A DNA stretch of 64,000 bases from Diphasiastrum complanatum (lineage: Eukaryota; Streptophyta; Lycopodiopsida; Lycopodiales; Lycopodiaceae). Location of the stretch: contig CM055097.1 in the NCBI GenBank assembly GCA_029204225.1, positions 40,254,820 to 40,318,819 on the forward strand. The letters are read 5' to 3'. Below, piece after piece: positions 11,200-21,383 of the stretch (positions are counted from its first letter, which is position 1; the number at the start of each line of letters is the position of its first letter). Below the pieces are notes generated by a model, which did no database searches, had not been told where the DNA came from, and saw only the letters and a list, made by a program, of their open reading frames with translations. A program made the position numbers and the translations under genes.

Positions 11200-11395
11200 C
11201 ATTCTTACCTTTTGTTTGCAATAAACTCCACCCGAATACTCTTCCGCAAAGCTTACACAGGTTTCCTCCTCTCCAAGCAATGATGGCAGTAGTAGCAAAG
11301 CCAGCCAAGAGAGCAAAGGCAAGATAGAGAGCAGGAGAGAGCAAGAAGAGTGAAACTTAGGGTTGTAGTAATCTTCTTTTTTATATAAAACCCAG
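11200..11395 (-). promoter_or_regulatory. Possible minus-strand promoter and first exon
   Basis: On the minus strand a TATA-like TTTATATAAAA (about 11380-11391) is followed by a C/T-rich leader with CTCTCTCCTGCTCTC. About 180 bases downstream is a good splice donor (AAAAG|GTAAGAA near 11205). No ATG with a sizeable frame lies between them. It could be the start of a non-coding or decayed gene, or the core promoter of an unrecognised LTR. Confidence 0.3.
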
Positions 11396-11657
11396 CACCC
11401 TTTGGTGCACCAGGTGTTACAAGATGCTCACCATTAGATTGAATCCTTATCATGTGCACTGATCACAAACGTTCTTTGAGAACCAAGTTTCCCACCAAAA
11501 GACTTAGTTTTTTTAAAAAAAACCTTCTTATTTGAGGCCATGTTTCTAAGTTAAGCATGATAAGGCATTTTTTGTTGGTAAAGTATTATAAGGAAAAAGT
11601 ACTTTTTTGCCGTTTCGAGAACCAACTGAAATGTTGTATAAGTATAGTAGAGTCCAC

Positions 11658-11660
<3 letters not shown>

Positions 11661-11697
<37 letters not shown>
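11661..11697. repeat. (AG)n microsatellite
   Basis: An uninterrupted AG dinucleotide run of about 37 bases. Confidence 0.95.
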
Positions 11698-11699
<2 letters not shown>

Positions 11700-11700
<1 letters not shown>

Positions 11701-13150
11701 CAAAATGCATGGAGAAGAAGGTTGAGTAATCCATTTTGGATATTATTATATGGAATTTCTATCTTGATTTTGCTCTCATCTTTGCAGTTGTTGTGGATAT
11801 TGTTGGTGTCGCTAGTATGTGCTTCATGTTCTATTTATATCTATTCAATCATGTATGGTTTTTGTTTGATCGCAATAGGAAATTTGTGAGTGCGTTGTCT
11901 AGGATTTGGATAGTCACGGAGCTTAGTGCAATCACTCAAGGCCAAGATCTTATGTTTTAGATCATGTTTGGATATGCATTTTTCACATTATTTTCATATA
12001 GTTGGTTACTCAGCACAAGCAAAGACATTTTGACTCGATGGCCCCAAAATAAGTTGTTGATAATAGGTAGCAATGTCTTTGAAGGAATTCTAGAAAATAA
12101 AAGCCTTATGGGACAACCGAAAGCAAGGGTAGCAAGGAGACAAAAGGGTGTCCCTATGAAAGTCAATCTCCTTGGCTACCCAAATAAAGATAACCACAAA
12201 TAAGACGATAATGGCATACTTGAGCAATGAATTGAACCAATATCAATCCTTGTAGGGGGATTTCAAAGGTAGTTTGAAGTGAACTTTCACATTTCACTAC
12301 ATGGAAAGTCTCCAGGACCTACTCAAATAGCTCATTTCCAACATAGAATGACAAGTAGTTTGTCCATTGCATTGCTCTGTGTTTAAGAATGAGGCCACCT
12401 CCTTTTTAAGCTACACTTGGCATTGCCACCAAATGGCACTGAAGAGGTGGCATCCCTCTTTGCCTCGTAGGAGGTGGGGGCAACTCGAATGCACTTTTGA
12501 AGGACAATTCATAGCAAGGCAATTTAAGCAAACACAAGCAAAGAAAACCAATGAACATATCATAGAGCACATTAGAATTAGAATTAACACTTACCATGCA
12601 TCACTAATTGAATACCGAGGGTGCTCCACGTGCATAAATTTAAGTTTGTTAAAATGGGAGACCTAACAATGTGAAGGGCAAATTGACATGTCTCTAGTAC
12701 GAATCCACTCTAGTATGAATCTACTCTAGTAACAAACATAGGAAGCCCCATCAACAAATCTTGTCATCAAAATGTTGTACACATGTTTGTGCGTCATGTG
12801 GAATTTCGATGTGCATGAGTGCTTGAAGCTTCCCTGTGCATGCTAATCCGCACAAAGAACTTAAATTCTTCCAATTGACTTCATTAAACTTCATTTCCTT
12901 ACAACATTGAATAAGAGAAGAGAGGTTATTGCAAAGTCAAAAATTCAGATACTCTTTCAAAGCCAAAATTCTCGAGGATTAATTTCCAAACCCAAAAGCG
13001 AATGGGGAGAAGCAAGCCTGGAATTTAAAACTTGCTCCAAAAATTTACATACGATGGAGTTTTATTTTGTTTTGGCATGCTAATTCTTAATTTCCTCTGG
13101 ACTAGAGCTATAGCCTATTCCTAGACACCAAACCTTCGCCAATGTGAGGG
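11700..13150. other. Intergenic sequence downstream of dCTP pyrophosphatase
   Basis: No gene is supported. Short open frames at 11698-11960 and 12367-12666 lack recognisable domains. The part nearest 13150 should contain the 3' UTR and poly(A) region of the minus-strand gene that ends at 13157. Confidence 0.4.
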
Positions 13151-13156
13151 TGGCGC

Positions 13157-14988
13157 TTACTTGCTCCATTTGGAACTGGCAGCAGCAGCTGCCCTGGAGT
13201 AATCTCTTCCAACTGGATACTTGATCGCGTTCTTCTCGATTTTGCTTAATGCCGCTCTTCCCAGGTCTACGCCGCACATGTGAGACAAGCGCACTAGGTA
13301 GAGCAACACGTCCGACAATTCCTCACCTAAATGCTCCTTCTCTGATACATTCCAATCCGGAAGGCCTCTTGGAACCTCCCCCTTCCACTGGAATATCTCC
13401 GACAGCTCTCCAACCTCTCCAACCTGTAGCACAAACTCGCATGAATCAATAACGTTAGTGTCAACAATAAATCTTGATAGTCTAAACCATCAGGAAGCGA
13501 AATATAATGCTAGGATCTTATATGATCTGACAAAGCTCTCCAATAAAATTAAAAATTACTCTTTAATATGAAGACTTTTAGTTCTCATAATGATCAATGA
13601 AGCGTTGCCTAAATATCTCGTAATATAAATGGAAACCTGGTGTTTTTTCAAACTTTAGCAGTCATAATGAAACAAAGACATGTAGGGCAACGTTATCGCT
13701 TAGAAAACAATTTCATGCGGTATTTGCATTCGAGTTATACGTGAATAAAGCTGCAGTGTGCACTGAACATGAGGCTGCAATATAAGGTTCTACGTAAATA
13801 CCACCACAGCGCACACACGACGGCTTATTGCCGCACGCCAAGCAACAGAGAACGATCAGTTTCTTAACCTAATGCCGGCACACAATGGCAGAGAACTTCG
13901 AGGCCAAAATTGGGGAGTTAAAGAGCTTCAGAGCGGGAGCGGCAAAACGTCTAACGTCCATAGGCGACAAATTTAATGTCAATCCTTTGAAGCTACATCA
14001 AACATAAAAAGAACCATAAAGCAAGACACGATTCTGATCAGAATAATGAGATGACGAACGACAAAACTCATGGAAAAGCCTGCATATAATCTGAGGGATC
14101 GGAAAATTAGTGCTTTTAGACAGGCTGCGGAAGTAAACGTTCGCATTGAATAGCACGATGGCCACCGCCTGGTGATCATATTGTGTTCTCATACTTTCCA
14201 ATACAAATGTAACCAGAAGAAGGAAGCTGCAAGGCACCGACATCATTAGAATTCAGAATAACAAGATGAAAAAATAATAGATTCACGAATCACGCATGAA
14301 AAAAACCCGATATCTCACCCTGCATGTAAGCCAAGGATCGATAGATACAAGTGCTTAAAAACTGGCTGCGATAAAGGACGACTTACCTTAATATATATAT
14401 CACGGGTTACAGCCATTTGGATTGATTTGTGATACAAAGGTCAAACAAGGGGAAGAAAAACTACTGATGTTACTGCAAAAGCACACTTCCAACATACGCA
14501 CATCTTGAATTTAGATTGAATTGTGATGCAAACAAGCGAAAACAAATTGAAGTTATTGTATCAGCAGGTTTTCCGCATACAATCATTTTGGATTCATATT
14601 GCTCTGAGATACAAACAACCGCAAGACAAACTGATGATTATGTGTATCAGATTTTCCACAATACAAATATCTTCAATTTAAATTGGTGAGTGAATATATA
14701 CAAGCAACTCGAAGACAAAACGATGATAATGCAAAGCACGCTTTCTTTACATAAAATAGCACAAAATCTACGATCATGGCTGCCATTCAGATTTCTTTGA
14801 ATGCAAACAAGTGGAAGACAAACCAGTGCAAGTAACAGATTCCGGGGGCTGTGAAACTGCTCCCAACCGCGGGCTTTGGCAAAATCATCAAGCTGCTTCC
14901 GAAGATCCCCGAGCGAGACCTCCACATCCATACCTCCCTTTGCAACTGCATCCGCGCCGTCTCCATTTTCCATGAGGATCGTCATCAA
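13157..14988 (-). CDS. DCTPP1: dCTP pyrophosphatase (MazG-like, two exons)
   Basis: Predicted to hydrolyse dCTP and modified deoxycytidine triphosphates to the monophosphate and pyrophosphate, cleaning the nucleotide pool. Exon 1 is 14824-14988 (55 codons) and exon 2 is 13157-13423 (88 codons plus stop), joined in phase 0 over a 1400-bp intron with donor CTG|GTTTGT and acceptor CTACAG|GTT. The 143-residue product matches the short length of the family. The N-terminal helix reads LRKQLDDFAKARGWEQFHSP. Metal-binding ExxE/ExxD motifs are present as GEVGELSEIFQW and EELSDVLLYLVRL. The C-terminus is basic and Ala/Ser-rich, with KIEKNAIKYPVGR. I chose the first ATG at 14988; a second Met follows directly. 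No organelle targeting signal is evident. All expected catalytic acidic residues are present, so the gene looks intact. Confidence 0.92.
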
Positions 14989-14999
14989 TCAATCAATAC

Positions 15000-15569
15000 A
15001 TTACAAAATTGATGAAGAAGAGAAGCTGCAGCTATTGCTATCGAGGATGGAATGGGATCGTGCCAAAATAGCGAGCGAGGGAGAAGGACTGGCCCTTATT
15101 ATTCGGCCCGATAGACAGGCACACGCTCACTTGGATGCTCGCCACGCGTCCAAGTCACCACGTGGATACTTCTCAACAGTGTATGATGGAGACGTGGCAA
15201 GATCTGAAAAATCCAACAGTGGCGGCATTAACATAGGGCGAGAGCACGCTGAGGGAGGTGTCCGATTAACCCATTTTATAAACAGAAAACATGGATCTAG
15301 ATAACCTAAGTCCGCGCTCTTAGATGACACGTGGAATCTTGTGAACCGTAAAGCTACGCAACGTGGCAGCATCTAAATGCCCATTGAAATATCCAATGGA
15401 AGTACGGCATTAGTTATCACTTGAAGTGGAGGACTTCATAGTCAGAGCTTAGGGTGTATGAATGGACGGCAGAACAAGCGACACGTGTCTCAGACTCCGC
15501 CGTTTTCTGCTAAAATCAAATTTTTTGTCTTTGTACGCGGTCAATTTTGGCCTTTAAAAGTATGGGAGA

Positions 15570-15614
<45 letters not shown>

Positions 15615-15770
15615 GTCACACTTGCCAAAAAAAAAAGCCCCACACAAAGTACATGTTATGTTTCAAAAATGGAGAGTGTATATCTAACTCCACACCAAGC
15701 CTCGTGGCCTTGAGAATCATCCTAAAACCTCATCCTACTTTTCGAAATTCAGAGTTATATTCGTGGCAGA
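15000..15770. promoter_or_regulatory. Upstream region of dCTP pyrophosphatase
   Basis: This stretch lies upstream of the minus-strand start at 14988. It holds no protein match. It contains a pyrimidine/purine microsatellite at 15574-15610 and several ACGTGG/CACGTG-like G-box cores (for example near 15160 and 15328), which plant bZIP/bHLH factors are known to bind. No TATA box was fixed. Confidence 0.3.
15574..15610. repeat. (CT)n microsatellite
   Basis: A run of CT dinucleotides of about 37 bases, followed by TTTTTG and, after 20 or so bases, an A-rich run. Confidence 0.95.
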
Positions 15771-15835
15771 TTTCCTATGGTTTTGTGCCCCATGAAATTG
15801 GCATATTTCCTATGGTTTTGTGCCCCATGCAATTA
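15771..15835. repeat. 30-bp direct repeat, period 35
   Basis: TTTCCTATGGTTTTGTGCCC and what follows recurs at 15771 and 15806 with one base changed in the 30-base unit (CATGAAATT versus CATGCAATT). Confidence 0.85.
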
Positions 15836-17175
15836 GAACTTTCGAGAGCAGATAAGGACTAACTTGAGGGGAGAGAAGCTATTGTTGGAAGGCACCTTCA
15901 CTAGTGCACCTTTTAGAAAAGACGATGAACCACCAAGTCTAATGGCCATCTCAAAGCAAGCAATGTGAGCCAAAAGCTTTTTCAGTGATGTGATTGATCC
16001 ACAATACAACAATGATGTGCTCTCCAACAAGTTTGATTGATCCAGTTGCCTCCTCTTGCACCTCGCACTTGATTAACTATTTCTAACACCCATCTTGCAT
16101 TTTGCTTAGTTCTGAATCTACTTGAAGAAAATAAGTGAATAGAAAGGCAAACCACCTATTCCTGCATTATCTTGTTGCCAAATTTATGAGTTACCAAATA
16201 CAATATCAGTTAAATGTTGGTAATTGAGCTTTGAATGTTAATGTTGATATCTTTGCAACTCGTTTACAAAGACCTTGGTCTAGTTTCACCATAGAAATAG
16301 CAAGCAATCACTCTGAGAAAATATGTGGATGAATGCAAGCTTTATAGGAATTTGAAGATGCTATGCAAAGTGGCATCCCTTCATTCATCATTAAGCTTGT
16401 ATTCTTTCTTTTTCATACTTGGCTTTTGTAGTCGAGTTAAGCCTCGATGAACATGTAGTGAAGTTTATTGAAGATCAGTTCTACAACTCCAATACATATA
16501 CAGATAGACAATGTACATTTCACAAATAGAATTTCAATGCAAGCATAATGCATGCACCATCTCCTATATTGCAGCACATATTACAACATGTTGCATCATT
16601 TTTTGCAGCACAATATGGTAGCTTAAGTATATGGTTGTCACAAGGAATGGGGAAATCACATTTGCAAGCAAGGGCATCATTTCATCAAAATACACAAATT
16701 GGTGGAACATCTTTTGAAAAATAGTTATATCATTTAGTTATTTCAATGGTTTTACAAAAGTGCTCAAATTCAATACAATACTAACCCAACAAATTATTTG
16801 AATTCTAGAAAGGCGTGTAGATTCATACGAGAAAATTAGATCGATATGAAAAACTCACATAATGCGATGAAATTTGTTTTGGGACACTAACCTAAAAAAG
16901 ATTAACATTTTCTAGTATTTTTTAGATTATCTAATTTTAGGCCAACATCATGGTTTTCTTTAGTTAATCTCTAAATTATATAAAAAAAAGCCACAAAATG
17001 CATCTTTTAATAGAGCACTACAAGTTTTTCTTACAAACTTCATAAAACCATCATAACTTGAAACGAAACAACACTAAAAGACAATACATGATTTTTGAAA
17101 TTCCAAATCCCATTAAAATACAAAAGGGCTTAAATTATATTTACATATTCTTTTTTCAAAGTACATTTTCTAAGG
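15836..17175. other. AT-rich intergenic sequence
   Basis: No gene, RNA gene or transposon domain is recognisable on either strand. Confidence 0.5.
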
Positions 17176-17520
17176 AATTTTCACTAATGCCTCTCAACTT
17201 AGAACTTGACATATTTGACACTCATTTCAATTGATGAAGTGGAAGACCCGTCTTCTTCATCAGAGTCGACTGACATATCTAATTCCTCATAATCAGCATC
17301 CAATCTTGACAAGAAACCTTGTAAGTCAGCTTTTCTCTGTTGCTGCCAAGTTGAGGATAATGGTTGTCCCATTAATCCACATCGTCCTTTAAATATGGCT
17401 ATAGTTGACTTTGTAGATGATTGGTAATTGTTAACTCAAAATTGAAAGCCAAAAAATCTACATCCTATAAATTCAAATCATCAACCCTTACTAGTTGATT
17501 TTTTGGCAATCACTTAAGAG
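17176..17520 (-). pseudogene. Fragment of an unclassified repeat-family protein (C-terminal acidic tail)
   Basis: On the minus strand the sequence reads an acidic, Ser-rich tail (YEELDMSVDSDEEDGSSTSS) with a stop near 17200. Upstream of it is a degraded match to the block that reads [10 protein letters not shown] in the longer copy. The same segment occurs at 28139-28945 in a MAPKKK intron, with clear similarity at both DNA and protein level, so this is a dispersed family. I cannot assign it to a known transposon class. Confidence 0.6.
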
Positions 17521-18155
17521 GACTTAGTTGTTTTTATGTACTGAGTCACAACTATTGGAATGGAAGATGTGCAACTAGTTGCCCTCACAATATTTGAATA
17601 TTTTAACCTAAAACTTATGTTGATCATAGGCAAAAAAAGAAATTCAAACACAAAAATATAAATATAATTCACAATTTTAACATTGTCCTTTGTTGCTCAT
17701 AGAAGATATTGAATAGTGGTGGTTGAATTAGGCTAGGTCGCGGTCACATGGTCATGAATGTCACCTTGTCGGGCTCTTTGTCCTGGTCGCATCGGTCTAA
17801 TCTCGATCAAGGTGGGCTGGGATGCGGTGGCAGAGTCAAGTCATAGTCGCGATGGAGTGGGGTGCATGGAAACTGATCCGTTTCAAGGTGGGATGCCAAA
17901 ATTTTCTCTATTTAAAGACCCAAAGCATAACATAAATCACCTCATTTGTGAACTAGCTAGCATACACTACCAAAGCGATCATAGCTTTCAGTTTGCACTT
18001 TCCTATAGATGCTTGCATAGCTTCGAACTGAGGTAAAATGCTTTTATTTATCTTTGTTATAAATCTTTTTCTATTTTGAGCATAGCCAAAAAGATACTAC
18101 AATTGTCAATTACATATATTTCAACTTAAAATGTTCTTGAATCCAATAAAGTAAC
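17521..18155. other. Unassigned spacer before palindrome array
   Basis: No gene is supported. The stretch at 17735-17830 is GC-richer, with repeated GGTCGC/GGTCACA words. A 92-codon plus-strand frame (17758-18036) has no recognisable domain. A half-unit of the palindrome (GAGCATAG) appears already at about 18078. Confidence 0.4.
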
Positions 18156-18570
18156 CTATGCTAAGCATAGCATTGGGACAAGAATACTTCTTTGCCATGC
18201 TCAGCATAACAACAACGTGGAATATCATCGATTATAGCTATGCTGAGCATAGCAAGGAGTTCATGTTCTCTTTATCTCACTATGCTCAACATAACAAACA
18301 CTTGCAATGTTTGTCACTTGCTTTGTTGAGCATAGTAAATAGGTCGCATCCTCTTTGTTTCATTATGCTCAGCATAGCAAGCACTTTCAAATTTTGTCAC
18401 TTGCTATGCTGAGCATAGCAAGGAGGTCACGTCCTCTTTGCTTTGTTATGCTCAACATAGCAAGTGCATGCAATGTTTGTTGCTTGCTATGTTGAGCATA
18501 GCTAGTCTACTTATTCTTTCACGTTGCTCATCATAGCAAAGGAAAATGTAGGAAGCTATGCTGAGCACAA
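18156..18570. repeat. Phased array of CTATGCTNAGCATAG palindromes
   Basis: Eleven copies of a 15-bp palindrome (7-bp arms around one central base) start at 18156, 18195, 18238, 18280, 18321, 18363, 18404, 18446, 18487, 18522 and 18556. Copies at 18156, 18238 and 18404 are perfect; the others carry one to four changes. In the core, spacing alternates 42 and 41 bp. Spacers alternate between two types (one like AAGGAGGTCACGTCCTCTTTG, one like AAGCACTTTCAAATTTTGTCACTTG), so the true repeat is an 83-bp dimer. It is not a CRISPR: the spacers are related to each other, and the host is eukaryotic. Confidence 0.9.
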
Positions 18571-18601
18571 CAAGCCTGCTATTGTACGCCAAGGGCAACT
18601 A

Positions 18602-18958
18602 CTTAGAATTTGCTTCGAACAAGAATACAGATCATGCTACACAATAACATAGACAGAAAAACACTCTCCACAGCAAGCTCACATAGCAACTGTATTTCTC
18701 AAAACAAAAATACACTGTACATATAGTTCTTTATTAAGGCAACCCATGCATGGCCCAGGTTACCATTGATGGGACGCGTGTCCCGTCGACTCGCCTCGTG
18801 GCAAGGCCAACTGATCCTTATTTACTGATAGGACCCACAGTACAGTAACACAATAGTTCTACTTTAATTCTAACTCTGAGTCTACTTTTTATACAGTCAT
18901 ATACATAGCTTTAAAGTCAACAAACTTTAAGTACAAAAAGCTTTGATCTAAACTTATC
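18602..18958 (-). repeat. copia LTR (family shared with 41400-41730)
   Basis: The reverse complement matches 41400-41730 over most of its length. Shared landmarks include the GTGGGTCCTATCAGT block, CGCCACGAGGCAAGTCGAC, and ATGCATGGGTTGCCT. The match ends on the left at CAAATTCTAAGT. It follows the RNase H end at 18962 in minus-strand order, so it is the 3' LTR of that fragment. Confidence 0.85.
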
Positions 18959-18961
18959 AAA

Positions 18962-19095
18962 CTATTCTATAATAAGTGGCTTAGTGAAAATGTCAACTAG
19001 TTGTTCGTCCGTACTACAATAAACAACATGAATTTCACGACTCAACAACCTCTCACGTATGAAGTGATACTGAATCTCAATGTGTTTTTTATAGG
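18962..19095 (-). pseudogene. copia RNase H C-terminal tail
   Basis: The minus strand reads KKHIEIQYHFIRERLLSREI, then CSTDEQLVDIFTKPL and a stop at 18962. This matches the end of the RNase H at 40287-41399. Upstream homology is lost at about 19095. Confidence 0.85.
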
Positions 19096-19509
19096 CCATA
19101 ATTGCCAAACGGCATCCAATATCTCCCAATCCTAAATAAAAAATCCAAGCTTTTGCTCCCACATTTGCTCCACTCCCAAGAAGATCAAGATCCCAAGCTT
19201 GCAAGATCCTTCTCTCCACTTTTTTGCCCTCCACTTGTGCGCATCCCACTATATACAAAGATATGAAAAGAGATCAAGGTACAAATCACCTTTGATCTTT
19301 CTAAACAAAAGAGTATCTCTCTAGATTGTACTAATGAAGGAGATAAGCATGTAGTTATAGTTTTTGAAGTTTGAACTAGGTCAATAAAATTCATTAAATG
19401 TAGACTACATTTAAATCATCATCTCCCTCCATCAATATTAGCCATAGATCTAATAGCTGGTCTAGATCCAAGTTGAAATAACATCAAATTTAAACATTCG
19501 AAATCCAAG

Positions 19510-19695
19510 AAGTTGTTCTCTTGATCCATACTACCTCATTGCATGAAGTAATAAGTGCTTCATATGTGACCTCAGTTGACAATGAGATAGTATCTTGCTT
19601 CTGTGACAACCATGAAACCTCAATTTCCCAAAAAGAATGTATAAGCACTTGTGGATTTCATATTCACCTCATCTCCAACATGAGATCTAGTTAAT
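19510..19695 (-). pseudogene. copia RNase H internal fragment (different family)
   Basis: On the minus strand the decayed frame gives GDEVNMKSTSAYTFFLG, then a SQKQDTISLST-like block and EALITSCNEVVWIKR, with several frameshifts. These are the central RNase H motifs of copia. It resembles the family at 4777-5328 more than the neighbour at 18962. Confidence 0.6.
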
Positions 19696-19699
19696 GCTA

Positions 19700-21383
19700 A
19701 AAGCACCATACTCAATGCCAAAATCCTTAATACCTTGGATGAATCCCGACAACGAGTTTATCTCTTATTTTTCACTGGGCACTCCAAGGTGCAACCACTT
19801 GACTGACTCTCTTAGATTCTAATGTAAAAAAGCTTGTGATTCAATTGATAATAGTTGACCTTGATCGAGGATGCCTATTCGAATTAAAAAAAAAGTTGTC
19901 GAAGGCCCAAGCATACTTCAAGATGAATCAGTAGAAAACCTAGCCAAACCACTTTCTAAAAAATGGGCTGTCATTCACTTCCTTTGTCGATCACTATTTT
20001 CTAATCAATGGTATCATGGTCAAGTTAAGGAAATAGAAAGAATTCATCAAATCCAAATCTGCTGATAGCCCATGTGAGGAAGAGAATCTTATAAACTAAT
20101 TATAATGCAAAAAACTCATGATCACCTATGACTTGAAAAGCATTTAGCTCATGCCATCTTCACAAAAGCAAGACAAGCATGGACCAATCAAAAGCTATAA
20201 TACAAGATACAAAATGAGCCCTTTGCACCAAGTTTTAGCCTTTTCCTTTCAAATGGCACTCCAGCTTTACGCTACAAAACTAGTCCAATTGTACAGAGCT
20301 GACTCGCTACAATTCAATCAAGGCAAATATCAACATGGATAAAAGAATCTCACCTTATGTTGGAAATGATCAAAACAAAAAATGTATGATATTTTCAAAA
20401 TCATAGCAAACATCTTCAGAAGGTGTGTTGAATCATACAATTTCTGATAAATCCAAGTATTATAGCCCCTACAGCTCGAGAACAGCACAGAGGAAAAAGT
20501 GCCAGCAGCTTAATTTCTAGCTTGAAGATCCATAATAAGAAAAATCTGGAGAACTGTCTCTGAAAGAAAGTGACATATGGTTGAGGCATGCCAAATTACG
20601 ATGCCTGCATATGAGGTCCTGTCTGAATTACGATGCCTGCATACGAGGTCCTGTCTGCACCTTGGAGAACATAAGTTCGTCAATATGCTTACAATGCTGC
20701 TTACATTGCAGCGGATACCCTGCCAGAAAGAATGTGTTTGTCAATATGCTTACAATGCTTACATTGCAGTGGCTCCCCTGCCAGAAGAAATGTTGTACAT
20801 ATAGATGAATTATAGAACGTACACAGAGGGTCACGATTTTGCACAACTATCACAAACCACTACAAGTACCTTCTTTCATTTTCTTCTTTTGGCACTGACA
20901 AGTACTTTTGCCACAGACATGTCTAAAGAATATTCTCTCCACGTGCTAGAGATAACCTGGCCCAAACGTGGATCAATCCATCATCGAGCTGATAATGTCA
21001 TTGAAACTGAGATTTTACACAGAGCTCAGCTATTTACTGACAACATTCTCTCTAATTCCTTTCTTCGCTTCCCTTGCCCCGCTTTCGCTATGAAATATGT
21101 TCATGAACAGAAAAGAGCCTGCAGTCTTTCAAAAACTGCCATCGGGTATTAACTAATACAAAATTGCCAGGAAGCACGTCTTCTTTCACCATCCTAATAC
21201 ACAAACAAGGGAGGTCGCACTTTTGGTTTTGCCAAAATTTTGCAGCAAACAATGTTTCCCTTGCAAGCACAAGCAACATGTAAGCTGCATAAGTATGATC
21301 ATGAATCAGGTATAATCGTAGGCTACAACAGTCTGTGCTGCAGAGCTTAAAATGTAAGAAATTCATGTGTAGCAGCTACTCCT
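19700..21383. other. Sequence downstream of the MAPKKK gene
   Basis: No gene is supported. The part next to 21384 should contain the minus-strand 3' UTR. Two local tandem duplications lie at 20594-20657 and 20679-20790. Frames at 19871-20065 and 20805-21152 have no recognisable domain. Confidence 0.4.
20594..20790. repeat. Two adjacent tandem duplications
   Basis: A 32-bp unit (AATTACGATGCCTGCATA...) occurs at 20594 and 20626 with one visible change. Next to it a unit of about 60 bp (GTCAATATGCTTACAATGC...CTGCCAGAA) occurs at 20679 and 20740, with a small deletion in the second copy. Confidence 0.85.

Noticed and set aside
18156-18570. CRISPR array
   Set aside because: The repeats are palindromic with regular spacing, but the spacers are related to each other and the sequence is plant nuclear DNA with intron-containing genes.
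20594-20846. Coding repeats in two overlapping 75-codon frames
   Set aside because: They are produced by tandem duplication of non-coding sequence; two frames stay open equally well.
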